A DNA stretch of 64,000 nucleotides from Pectobacterium fontis (GTDB taxonomy: Bacteria > Pseudomonadota > Gammaproteobacteria > Enterobacterales > Enterobacteriaceae). The DNA lies in the NCBI RefSeq assembly GCF_000803215.1, contig NZ_JSXC01000045.1, positions 1 to 64,000 of the forward strand, written 5' to 3'. The translations under genes were made by a program, and so were the position numbers. Positions 32,101 through 39,242 of the stretch are shown here, in pieces (position 1 is the first letter of the stretch; each line of letters begins with the position of its first letter). A model generated the notes under the pieces. The model did not search any database. It had not been told where the DNA came from and saw only the letters and a list, made by a program, of their open reading frames with translations.

Positions 32101-33517
32101 CGGGACGGTGAACGTTTTCCTCGCTGACTTTGATACGCAGGTAGGGAAAACCGTATCCGTAAATCTGAACGATACCAATGCGCTGGATAAGCTGACCGCC
32201 GTATTGAATTCAATGGTTGGTGGGTCGGCTTCAGGAGGCGGCACCAACTACGAAGATGTATTCAAGACGACAGCAAACTGGTTTCAGAGCGACACGGTGA
32301 AAAATAATGTGGGCAATAACCTGACGTATTTTATTACCGATGGTGAGCCGACCTACTACCAGACCAATGAATCCAATGAAGTACGCGTGAGTGACTGGTG
32401 GCAGTCGCTGAACATCGACAATATTACCTACACCCTTGGGCAGTCTTACTCTATGGATGTTCGCGGTGCCGTACGTGAGGTCATTGATAGTAACGGTAAC
32501 GTTTATCAATACGCCTGGAGCGACAGCAAAAATAAAGTCGTCGGGACAGTCATCGGGCAAGTACATGCGCAGGGGGATGGAACCTATGAAATCTCTTCAC
32601 TGGGTGGCGTAGGTAATAACAGCGGCTACTGGGGGGATAACCGGGCTGCCAGTAATACGAATGCGACTCAGGCCTTTAACTTGCTGAAAATGCAATCCAC
32701 TATTGAAGCTATCGGTATTGGCGCTGATTTAAATGCCGATACGCTGAAACGCTACGACACGGACGGTGTGGTTCAGGATCATATCGATCCTGCTAACCTC
32801 AATAAAGCCATTTTAGGGAGCAGCGAGTCGATACCTGCGGGTAATGACCAACTGAATGGTGGGTTGGGAAATGACATTCTGTTCGGTGATGTGGTGTCGT
32901 TCCCGAATATCGATGGTAATGGTATTACTGCCTTGCAGAACTACATTGGCAAGCAATTAGATATGCAAACGGGTGTACCGACCGCGAAAGAGATGAATAG
33001 CTACATTTCGGCACATAGCGCTGAGTTTGATCTCTCGTCGGCGAAAGATGGCAATGACATCCTCAACGGTGGAACAGGAAATGATATTCTTTTTGGTCAG
33101 GGTGGAAATGACACGCTGATTGGCGAAGAGGGTAACGATCTGCTGTATGGCGGCGCGGGGGATGACATCCTGATTGGTGGTGCAGGGGGCGATACGCTGA
33201 TGGGTGGCGCTGGCGCAGATACCTTTAAGTGGCAGGCGGGCGACATTGGCAATGATGTGATCAAAGACTTTAACGCCAAAGAGGGGGATCGGATTGATTT
33301 AAGCGATCTGGTCGGCGAACTGGAGGACGGCACCGATATCAGCCGCTACATTCGCATCACCGATAATCACGGTTCGCCGATGATTGAAGTGAGTACCGCA
33401 GGGAACTTTACGGCGGATAAAGGCGGGACGGTTGCGGTGTCGATTACGTTGGAACATTATAACGGCGCATTACCGTCGCTGGAGAGTCTGGTCAGTAAGC
33501 CTGAACCGTCTAGCTGA
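26108..33517 (+). CDS. Giant LapA-type RTX adhesin, multirepeat
   Basis: A 2469-residue surface adhesin. Residues 1-100 form the LapA-type retention module (LPDGKTLDLGRDSRWSDV is diagnostic), followed by the LapG-type cleavage motif TAAG at 103-106. Residues 272-1404 are eleven 103-residue Ig-like repeats; a divergent twelfth follows. Then come cadherin-like and possible ligand-binding segments (about 1500-1870), a von Willebrand A domain with an intact MIDAS motif DSSGS (Asp1965, Ser1967, Ser1969), RTX repeats (GGxGNDxL type, near 2245 and 2314-2371), and an uncleaved C-terminal secretion signal. The start is TTG at 26108, supported by AAGGAGA seven bases upstream. It is exported by the adjacent LapBCE exporter, held at the surface while c-di-GMP is high, and released by LapG when it falls. 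Confidence 0.95.
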   Translation: MNGVIGVIKFVIGHVFIVALDGSLRLLVAGDRIYSGEEVVTGADGAVSITLPDGKTLDLGRDSRWSDVISAFPQKNGDVANDVAAIQDAIAQGADPTQVLEATAAGNDDVGEAGDGGGRHSTVVLDLTADVVNVPLSGYETTSLSLTDITSPIQESAGISSLVVTTTETTDITPSSVTLVINGDGTISFVFTKPPVGFDLSDITVTNGTVTNLVQDPNDPMRWTATLTPATDFEGEVRVSVPDGSYTDDSGIPGLGGSDAVTVDTLPPVASISIDNVTSDNVINAAESGQTIAVTGKVGNDVNAGDAVTVSVGTETYQTTVNTDKTWSVNVPGSVLAANSDVSASVTTRDTAGNVTTANANHTYGVDTVAPTALISIDNVTSDNVINVAESGQIIAVTGQVGNDVNAGDAVTVNVGTETYQTTVNADKTWNVNVPGSVLAANADVSATVTTRDPAGNVTTANANHTYGVDTVAPMASISIDNVTSDNVINAAESGQTIAVTGKVGNDVNVGDAVTVTVGSETYQTTVNADKSWSVNVPGSVLAANSDVSASVTTRDPAGNVTTANASHTYGVDTIAPAASISIDDVTSDNVINVAESGQTIAVTGQVGNEVKVGDAVTVTVGSETYQTTVNADKTWNVNVPGSVLAANADVSASVTTRDTAGNITTANASHAYGVDTVAPAAVISIDNVTSDNVINAAESGQTIAVTGKVGNDVNAGDAVTVKVGSETYQTTVNADKTWNVNVPGLVLAANSDVSASVTTRDAAGNVTTANASHAYGVDTIAPAASISIDDVTSDNVINAAESGQTIAVTGQVGNEVKAGDAVTVNVGTEAYQTTVNADKTWNVNVPGSVLEVNSDVSATVTTRDAAGNVTTANASHAYGVDTIVPTALISIDNITADNVINVAESGQTIAVTGTVGNDVNAGDAVTVNVGSETYQTTVNADKTWSVNVPGSVLAANADVSATVTTRDAAGNVTTANASHAYGVDTVAPTALISIDNVTLDNVINVAESGQTIAVTGQVGNEVKAGDAVTVTVGSETYQTTVNTDKTWSVNVPGSVLAANADVSASVTTRDAAGNVTTANASHAYGVDTIAPAASISIDDVTSDNVINAAESGQTIAVTGKVGNDVNAGDAVTVTVGTETYQTTVNVDKTWNVNVPGSVLAANSDVSATVTTRDPAGNITTANASHTYGVDTVAPMASISIDNVTSDNVINVVESGQTIAVTGKVGNDVNAGDAVTVTVGTETYQTTVNADKTWSVNVPGSVLATNSDVSASVTTRDTAGNVTTANANHTYGVDTIAPTALIAIDNVTSDNVINAAESGQTIAVTGKVGNDVNAGDAVTVTVGTETYQTTVNADKTWNVNVPGSVLAANADVSASVTLRDTAGNVITANTHHTYGVDMTAPDIGITNFADNDGYINQSESKNTLVSGTSSEKTVELVFTDVSGKSVTLHDVPVMNGKWQTTVDLSTLAEGKITAGATATDAAGNQAHDSSQAIMDITPPVAQDNTVSGTEDTPLSIDWSDLVVSSDTTSIVISSLPPASAGTLYFNDNGSWKAVAVGQAFTTDNTDLRFMPVGHISGASLGDVGYQPIDIAGNTGNQAALHVGITPVADAPVVTLSITSGATTPTSAEIIQVNGGSANGGFDVQNGKIVAVGSGVRVWLTEGDPIPTVVGTGKVAYYSQGNTSGEGSYSDIFVVHSNSGYFYRQSDWPADRKDHRDLDSFNGNRTNNGSSAHSDYVFVMKEAGYTYSATYSTNNNQDTSVNTLDGLKVNYTDSSGKSGSFTTQVSNNIEGVIYSDGTTYTPGTNSTTVETVPGQAGTQTHTLDVSAALTDRDGSETLSGITLTGIPQGTVLTDHINNVTYTVGADGYYLIKNASNAQTLAGTITLEVPVDAGKFNVVAQATSTEIANHDTATGYSAGGVEQYGMSVGAIGDDNMSGTHSHDVMVADVSGLQIIEGQNYNIAFMVDSSGSMSSTDIENTRTSLSNLFKSLINSASGVNAGTVNVFLADFDTQVGKTVSVNLNDTNALDKLTAVLNSMVGGSASGGGTNYEDVFKTTANWFQSDTVKNNVGNNLTYFITDGEPTYYQTNESNEVRVSDWWQSLNIDNITYTLGQSYSMDVRGAVREVIDSNGNVYQYAWSDSKNKVVGTVIGQVHAQGDGTYEISSLGGVGNNSGYWGDNRAASNTNATQAFNLLKMQSTIEAIGIGADLNADTLKRYDTDGVVQDHIDPANLNKAILGSSESIPAGNDQLNGGLGNDILFGDVVSFPNIDGNGITALQNYIGKQLDMQTGVPTAKEMNSYISAHSAEFDLSSAKDGNDILNGGTGNDILFGQGGNDTLIGEEGNDLLYGGAGDDILIGGAGGDTLMGGAGADTFKWQAGDIGNDVIKDFNAKEGDRIDLSDLVGELEDGTDISRYIRITDNHGSPMIEVSTAGNFTADKGGTVAVSITLEHYNGALPSLESLVSKPEPSS
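26921..30319 (+). repeat. Eleven 309-bp tandem repeats inside the adhesin gene
   Basis: Each unit encodes 103 residues beginning ISIDNVTSDNVIN and including GQTIAVTG, GDAVTV, ETYQTTVN and SVTTRD. Units are in frame and without spacers: 11 x 309 bases fills the interval exactly. Variants are shuffled: ISIDD with a preceding DTIAPAAS (units 4, 6, 9) versus ISIDN, and GNEVK (units 4, 6, 8) versus GNDVN. Such mixing points to recombination or gene conversion among units, so copy number is likely to vary between strains. Confidence 0.95.
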
Positions 33518-33544
33518 CAACAAGGGGATAAGAAGCCAATCTGG

Positions 33545-33630
33545 TTAATGCTGTTCACTTAAGCGTAGATTTACTCGCCCAGTTCCTGTGCTCGCCCCCG
33601 GTATCTCGATGCTTAAACGGTCTACATTAG
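33545..33630 (+). repeat. Dispersed palindromic element, shortened copy
   Basis: Shares its left end (TTAATGCTGTTCACTTAAG) and right end (CCCCCGGTATCTCGATG, CTTAAACG) with the 52.8-kb element in the opposite orientation, but lacks the central hairpin. It lies in the 159-base gap after the adhesin gene. ATCTGG occurs at both flanks (33539 and 33634), possibly a target duplication. Confidence 0.7.
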
Positions 33631-33676
33631 CCTATCTGGCTGCTTTCTTTATCACGCAATTAAAGGGACTCCGAAA

Positions 33677-34021
33677 ATGTTTTATATCCAGCGCGACGGT
33701 GATGGTCATCTGATAAAGGTAGAGCAGCGTCCTTTTCCTGACATGAATGGCGAACTCCCTGACGATTCGCGTGAAGCGCAGGCCTGGTTCCGCAGCCATC
33801 AGGCAGCGATGTCCAGCTTACAGCAACTGCGGCAAAGCGATCTGGAAATGGTGCGCGTGCTGGAGGATCTCATTCAGGTTTTGATCCAGAAAGGCGTGGT
33901 GAGCATTACCGACTTCCCTCAGGCGGCGCAACTGAAGTTGATCAATCGTGCGCAGGCGCGTGAAGCGCTGAATGGCGGATTGAACAAGCTGATTGGTGAT
34001 GATGAAGAAACAATGTTTTGA
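33677..34021 (+). CDS. Conserved small protein of Lap loci, unknown function
   Basis: A 114-residue, soluble, mostly helical protein with no signal peptide or membrane helix, so cytoplasmic. It begins FYIQRDGDGHLIKVEQRPFP, then has an acidic stretch and a helical core QQLRQSDLEMVRVLEDLIQV followed by LIQKGVVSITDFPQAAQ. I recall similar short proteins in pseudomonads that databases mislabel 'tryptophan synthase subunit beta like'; they show no relation to TrpB in length or motifs. Its position between the adhesin and lapD suggests a role in the adhesin circuit, but nothing in the sequence gives the function. A stem-loop terminator follows. Confidence 0.85.
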   Translation: MFYIQRDGDGHLIKVEQRPFPDMNGELPDDSREAQAWFRSHQAAMSSLQQLRQSDLEMVRVLEDLIQVLIQKGVVSITDFPQAAQLKLINRAQAREALNGGLNKLIGDDEETMF

Positions 34022-34057
34022 TAAGAGACATGTTTTGATGAGACAAGACATTACTGC

Positions 34058-34099
34058 CTATCCCGGCTTCATTGCCGTAGAGAACACCGGGATAGTTTT
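34058..34099 (+). terminator. Terminator after the small Lap-locus gene
   Basis: 9-bp perfect stem CTATCCCGG / CCGGGATAG (34058-34066 and 34087-34095) with a 20-base loop, followed by TTTT. It separates the rightward small gene from the convergent lapD. Confidence 0.7.
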
Positions 34100-34124
34100 A
34101 CGTACGTATTAACATGGCATCGCG

Positions 34125-36077
34125 TCAGCTTCTGACGGCTGGCATGGGTTCACCCAGTAGCCGTCCCATCGCACCCTGTAATCCCATTTCCTGAAGTACG
34201 TGCAATTCACCTGCGGTTTCAACGCGCTCGGCGATGAGCGGCAGCGCAATACTGTTGGTCGCACGATACAGCGCTTCGATAAACATGTGCTTATCGTCTT
34301 CCTGATCGATATTGCGAATGTAGCTGCCATCGACTTTCAGGTAAGCCAGTCCCCACTGGGACAAGTTGCCGATCATATTAAAGCGTCCACCAAAATGCTG
34401 TAACCCCAGCGCGCAGCCATGCTCATTCAGCAGCCTGATCAAGGCTTCCAGTTGGGCGATGTCTGGCAATTGGTTCTCATCCAGTTCCAGAATCAGCCGT
34501 CTGGCGACGTCGGGTTGATGCTTCAGCGGGGCAAGCAGGTCGGCGAGCAGGCGGAGGTCCAGAACGGTGCTGCCGGACAGACTTAATGCCAGATTACCAT
34601 CGTGCTGGCGCAGATAGTCCAGCACTTCGCGCAGCATCGTCTGATCCAGCCGGGTATCCCAGCCAAAGCGTTGGATCCACGGCAGGAAACGACCTGCGGC
34701 GATGCTGTTCCCTTGTTCATCCTGAATACGAGCCAGTACCTTATGATGCAAAACCTGGTTGGGATCGTCACAGGCCACGACAGGTTGCAGAAAAAGCTGT
34801 AACCGTTCCTGTTCCAAAATAGGATCAAGGAGGTTAAACCATCGATGGCGATCGGTTTCGATCTGTTCGGCACTGACGGGCGGAATCTCGTAAGGCGCGG
34901 TGGTGTCGGTATTGCTTTCGGCTCGTGTGAGCGCCTGATCCCCTTGAACAAACAGGGATTGTGCGGTATCTCCGGGGCGGAAGGGCACCATGCCGAATTG
35001 CGCGACAGGGGAGACATCGGTTTCGCCCGTCAGATGTAAGGTTTCGATGCTGCGGGTCAGTTCGTCAATCAGCGCATGGGCTTCTTTATCGACCAGACCG
35101 GGGCAAAACAGCGCGAATTCTCCCCCACGGATGCGCGCCAGCAGGCTCTCTGCATTCGTATGCTGTTTCTGTGCGTTACGCAGGATATGCCCGACGGAGG
35201 CTAACAGCGCGTCGGTACGTTGGCCGCCCAGACGCTGGTTCATGCCCGCCAGATCCTGCACGCGAATCATAATAAGAAAGCCGGGGGCGGTTTCCTCATC
35301 AGCCAGCTTGTCGCTGAACTGCATGTCAAACGCACGGCGATTATTCAATCCGGTTTGTGGATCCTGATAGGCTTCCTGACGCAAGCGTTCGCTGCGTTCT
35401 GCTTCCTCTTCAAACAGCGTTTTGAGCTTGCTGACCATCAGGTTCATCGCCTGTGCGACGCGACGGAATTCAGGGGTATTGGGTAAATCCGGCTGGCTAA
35501 GGAATTCACGACGGGTAATCGCCAGCGACTGATCGACAATGTAGTCAAGCGGGCGTAGCTGACGGCGCAGGAACAGCGCGCCGATAAACACGCCCAGCGT
35601 GCCGCAGCCTAGCAGCCACAGGAAAGAGGCCGTACTGCTGCGCCACAGTCGGGTTACCGCGAACATCGGGTGGCTGACCACTTCAACTTTTGCCGCCTGC
35701 TCCCAACCGCGCATCACGATGGCCTCTCCTGCACCGGGCTGAAGGTTGACTAGCCGGACAAACCAGAGCGGGACATCAGGGACATCCGGTGATGCGGTGC
35801 GTTCCAGCGTGACGTTGCCGGTTTTTAAGTCTCGTACGCGAATACTGGAAAAATAGCCGCTGTCAAAAATCGAGCTAACCATCAGTTCCACCATCGCCGG
35901 GTCATCAATATTCGGCGTCAGTGAAAGCCCGAGGGCGGTCGCGGCATCCTGCGCGTGAGAGTGAAGCTGGTTATTGTATTGCCCACGCGAATTTTCCAGG
36001 CTGACGAAAAAACTCCCGCTGAAAATGATTAGCACAAACAGGCAGATGGCTATCAGTAATTGTTTGTATAGAGACAT
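34125..36077 (-). CDS. lapD: LapD, inside-out c-di-GMP receptor (degenerate GGDEF-EAL)
   Basis: A 650-residue inner-membrane receptor. Two membrane helices (about 5-26 and 150-171) flank a periplasmic LapD/MoxY-like domain containing the conserved SSIFDSGYFSSIRV and PLWFVRLVNL. A HAMP domain, GGDEF-like domain (RGGEF in place of GGDEF) and EAL-like domain (KVLARI in place of EAL; LQHFGG in place of DDFG) follow. The lost residues mean neither synthesis nor hydrolysis is expected; this is the signature of LapD, which binds c-di-GMP through its EAL fold and then grips LapG in the periplasm. Nine bases after lapG in the same operon. Confidence 0.94.
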   Translation of the reverse strand: MSLYKQLLIAICLFVLIIFSGSFFVSLENSRGQYNNQLHSHAQDAATALGLSLTPNIDDPAMVELMVSSIFDSGYFSSIRVRDLKTGNVTLERTASPDVPDVPLWFVRLVNLQPGAGEAIVMRGWEQAAKVEVVSHPMFAVTRLWRSSTASFLWLLGCGTLGVFIGALFLRRQLRPLDYIVDQSLAITRREFLSQPDLPNTPEFRRVAQAMNLMVSKLKTLFEEEAERSERLRQEAYQDPQTGLNNRRAFDMQFSDKLADEETAPGFLIMIRVQDLAGMNQRLGGQRTDALLASVGHILRNAQKQHTNAESLLARIRGGEFALFCPGLVDKEAHALIDELTRSIETLHLTGETDVSPVAQFGMVPFRPGDTAQSLFVQGDQALTRAESNTDTTAPYEIPPVSAEQIETDRHRWFNLLDPILEQERLQLFLQPVVACDDPNQVLHHKVLARIQDEQGNSIAAGRFLPWIQRFGWDTRLDQTMLREVLDYLRQHDGNLALSLSGSTVLDLRLLADLLAPLKHQPDVARRLILELDENQLPDIAQLEALIRLLNEHGCALGLQHFGGRFNMIGNLSQWGLAYLKVDGSYIRNIDQEDDKHMFIEALYRATNSIALPLIAERVETAGELHVLQEMGLQGAMGRLLGEPMPAVRS

Positions 36078-36086
36078 AGCCTACCT

Positions 36087-36776
36087 TTACTCCTCAATTG
36101 AAAACCCTTCGGCACGCATTTTGGTTAATACATCCTGCCAGCGTGAAAGCCGTTTACTGTCACCGACGCGTTTATTACTGCCGCTGGCTCCCGGCAACCA
36201 CAGGCCGCCGCCGTTAAAGGCATACACCGGAACCAAATCATTGCGCTCTGTCGCAGGTTGGATCTTATCGGTCAGATTATCCAGCACCAGTGGAATCGAG
36301 GTCGGCGTGGGATAATAGGTCAGCACCATATGTGCTTTATTCAGACGCAGAGCTTTAACATAGGTGATGCGCAATTTGTCGGCTGGGACGCCTAAATGGC
36401 GCAGCGTAAAATACTTGGCCAGCGCGTAATCCTCGCAGTCCCCGGCACCTTTACGCAGTGCTTCAATCGGGGTGGCCCAGTAATCTTCCTGATTCCAGAT
36501 GACGCTATCATCGCGAAACAGCATGCGGTCATTGAAAAATTGATTCACGCTGCTCAGCAACGCCTTTTCCTCTTTGTTACGGGAAGCGGCCAACAGCGTT
36601 TGCCATTCGTCTATCCGGCGGCGGGCATCGGGCGTTGCCGGGCCATAAAGCTGCTCGGTACGTTGATGAATAGTAATAAAATCCCAGTCAGCACGCAGAG
36701 AACCCGCCAGCAGAAACAGCAGACAGCTAATAAAGAAAAGCTTGTTACCGGATAGCCCGAATTTGGGGAGCCGCAC
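36087..36776 (-). CDS. lapG: LapG, periplasmic cysteine protease that releases the adhesin
   Basis: Bacterial transglutaminase-like cysteine protease of 229 residues. An N-terminal signal segment (about 11-29, NKLFFISCLLFLLAGSLRA) exports it. The triad is intact: Cys114 in GAGDCEDYA, His149 in KAHMVL, Asp166 in LVLDNL, with the usual spacing. DCEDYA also supplies acidic residues of the calcium site known in LapG. It should cut between the alanines of TAAG in the adhesin when LapD lets go. It is first in the lapG-lapD operon, divergent from murQ. Confidence 0.94.
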   Translation of the reverse strand: MRLPKFGLSGNKLFFISCLLFLLAGSLRADWDFITIHQRTEQLYGPATPDARRRIDEWQTLLAASRNKEEKALLSSVNQFFNDRMLFRDDSVIWNQEDYWATPIEALRKGAGDCEDYALAKYFTLRHLGVPADKLRITYVKALRLNKAHMVLTYYPTPTSIPLVLDNLTDKIQPATERNDLVPVYAFNGGGLWLPGASGSNKRVGDSKRLSRWQDVLTKMRAEGFSIEE

Positions 36777-36934
36777 TGAGGTTTCTCTGTTTGCTTTGCG
36801 AGATGAAGGTGGAACGTGAAGCCGATAATGTTATGCACAATAGCGTACTTTTACACACCCCAAAAGCAGTATAGTGGTGAAAACGATGGTTTGTCATCGG
36901 CGTATAGCACGCTGATATAGCATGAGGTAGCGGA

Positions 36935-37861
36935 ATGTGTTCAGGCATGATGGATAAAGAAAATCTGGATTTAGGGAGACTGGTTTCCGAAACGCGAAAT
37001 CCGGCAACGATGACGTTGGATCAGCTTTCTACGCTGGAGATGATGCAGGTATTTAATCAGGAAGATCGGAAAGTGCCGGAGGCAATTGCGCAGGTTTTAC
37101 CCGCCATTGCTGAAGCTGTCGATCTGGCGACGGCTTCGCTACAGGCGGGTGGACGGCTGATCTATCTGGGGGCGGGCACTAGCGGCCGTTTAGGCGTGCT
37201 GGATGCTTCAGAATGTCCACCGACGTTTGGTGTGCCGCATGGGGTGGTTATCGGCCTGATTGCAGGTGGACCGGGCGCATTGCTAAAAGCGGTAGAAGGC
37301 GCAGAAGACGATCCCGCACTTGGGGCGGCAGATTTGAAAGCGTTGGATGTCACTGCTGCCGATATGGTAATTGGCCTGGCGGCATCAGGCCGGACGCCGT
37401 ATGTCATTGGCGCGTTGCGCTACGCGCGCGGTATAGGCTGCCGGACAGCGGCGATTTCCTGTAACCCCCATTCGCCTATCGCGCAGGAAGCTCAGGTGGC
37501 GATTTCTCCGGTGGTTGGCCCCGAGGCCTTAACCGGCTCGACACGGATGAAATCGGGAACGGCGCAAAAATTAGTCCTGAATATGATTTCTACTGGTGTA
37601 ATGGTTAAGCTGGGGAAGGTGTACCAGAATTTGATGGTCGATGTGAAAGCCACTAATGTGAAGCTGTTGGATCGGGCGTGTCGGATTGTGGTGGAAGCCA
37701 CAGGCGTTGAAAGGGACAGGGCGCGGCAGGCGTTGGAGCAGGCGGATAATGACGTGAAGCCGGCGATTCTCATGCTGCTGGCGAATATTGACGTGGAAGC
37801 GGCGCGTGAACGTCTGAAACAGCACAACGGCTATCTGCGTGAGGCGCTGATTAACGGATAA
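36935..37861 (+). CDS. murQ: N-acetylmuramic acid 6-phosphate etherase
   Basis: Cleaves the lactyl ether of MurNAc 6-phosphate to give GlcNAc 6-phosphate, for recycling of cell-wall sugars. The 308-residue SIS-domain protein has the family signature [28 protein letters not shown], the acidic GAEDD segment, [15 protein letters not shown] and [16 protein letters not shown]. Start at 36935 is supported by GAGG about seven bases upstream; other ATGs follow at 36947 and 36950. No murP transporter or murR regulator lies beside it in this window, unlike E. coli. Confidence 0.95.
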   Translation: MCSGMMDKENLDLGRLVSETRNPATMTLDQLSTLEMMQVFNQEDRKVPEAIAQVLPAIAEAVDLATASLQAGGRLIYLGAGTSGRLGVLDASECPPTFGVPHGVVIGLIAGGPGALLKAVEGAEDDPALGAADLKALDVTAADMVIGLAASGRTPYVIGALRYARGIGCRTAAISCNPHSPIAQEAQVAISPVVGPEALTGSTRMKSGTAQKLVLNMISTGVMVKLGKVYQNLMVDVKATNVKLLDRACRIVVEATGVERDRARQALEQADNDVKPAILMLLANIDVEAARERLKQHNGYLREALING

Positions 37862-37892
37862 GACTATTGTGACGTAAGTCGGGAGAAACGTT

Positions 37893-38531
37893 TTGAGTGA
37901 TAAGCGAGAACAACGCATTGTTTTTTTCGATCTGGATGGCACATTGCATCAGCAAGATATGTTTGGCAGCTTTTTGCGTTTCTTGATTCGTCGGTTGCCG
38001 CTAAATCTTATCCTGGTTATTCCGCTATTGCCCGTTATCGGTCTGGGATTATTGATTCGCGGTCGCGCGGCACGGTGGCCGATGAGCGGGTTGCTGTGGG
38101 CGATTACATTTGGGCGTGATGAAGACAAGCTGGTTCAACTGGAAAAGCAGTTTGTCAGCGCGTTTCGTCATGCTGTTATCCCTTTTCCGCAGGTGCAGCA
38201 GCGGCTGAAAAGCTATCTTGAAGACAGCGAGGCGCAGGTCTGGCTAGTGACCGGATCGCCACAGCGATTGGTGGAGCAGGTCTATCACGATGCGCCTTTT
38301 CTGCCCGGCGTTCGCCTAATGGGGAGCCAGATTACCCGTCGCTACGGCGGCTGGGTATTGACGTTGCGTTGCCTTGGACATGAAAAAGTCGTGCAGATGG
38401 AGCAGCGTTTGGGCGCGCCGCTCAAACTTTACAGCGGTTACAGCGACAGTAAGCAGGACAATCCGTTGCTCTATTTTTGCGAACATCGCTGGCGCGTAAC
38501 GCCCGAAGGCCGCTTGCAACAGTTGGAATGA
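37893..38531 (+). CDS. pgpC: Phosphatidylglycerophosphatase C (YfhB)
   Basis: HAD-superfamily membrane phosphatase that removes the phosphate from phosphatidylglycerol phosphate. The 212 residues carry FFDLDGTLHQQD (motif DxDxT, residues about 11-16), a hydrophobic stretch at about 34-54 (LPLNLILVIPLLPVIGLGLLI), VTGSPQRLVEQ (motif II) and GYSDSKQDNPLL (motif IV). The start is a TTG with GGGAGA six bases upstream; there is no in-frame ATG nearby. It follows murQ by 31 bases and precedes tadA. Confidence 0.9.
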   Translation: MSDKREQRIVFFDLDGTLHQQDMFGSFLRFLIRRLPLNLILVIPLLPVIGLGLLIRGRAARWPMSGLLWAITFGRDEDKLVQLEKQFVSAFRHAVIPFPQVQQRLKSYLEDSEAQVWLVTGSPQRLVEQVYHDAPFLPGVRLMGSQITRRYGGWVLTLRCLGHEKVVQMEQRLGAPLKLYSGYSDSKQDNPLLYFCEHRWRVTPEGRLQQLE

Positions 38532-38588
38532 TTTTTTCATCCTTTCATCTAGGTATAATGCGCCGCCAAAATATGACGAATTGAGTGA

Positions 38589-39101
<513 letters not shown>

Positions 39102-39103
39102 CC

Positions 39104-39180
39104 TAACGCCGATCGTTTAAGAACTGAGAAACACGAGGTGAGGTGTCCCGGCGGGAACCACGCCCCGTGTTTCTCCTAAA
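39104..39180 (-). repeat. Dispersed palindromic element, hairpin-bearing copy
   Basis: Starts with TAACGCCGATCGTTTAAG, as in the 52.8-kb copy, and then forms a large two-part hairpin: outer stem GAGAAACACG / CGTGTTTCTC (39126-39135 and 39166-39175) with an inner TCCC-GGC-GGGA stem. It lies in the convergent gap between tadA and mltF and may also act as a transcription stop. Confidence 0.7.
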
Positions 39181-39242
39181 ATGAGGCTGAAGTAATCAGT
39201 ACTCGTGCTGGCGTCGCGGTGTTTTTCTTCCTTTATGCAGGC

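Noticed and set aside
33677-34021. Tryptophan synthase beta subunit
   Set aside because: Some database entries give similar proteins this name, but at 114 residues with no PLP lysine or TrpB motif the name is not supported.
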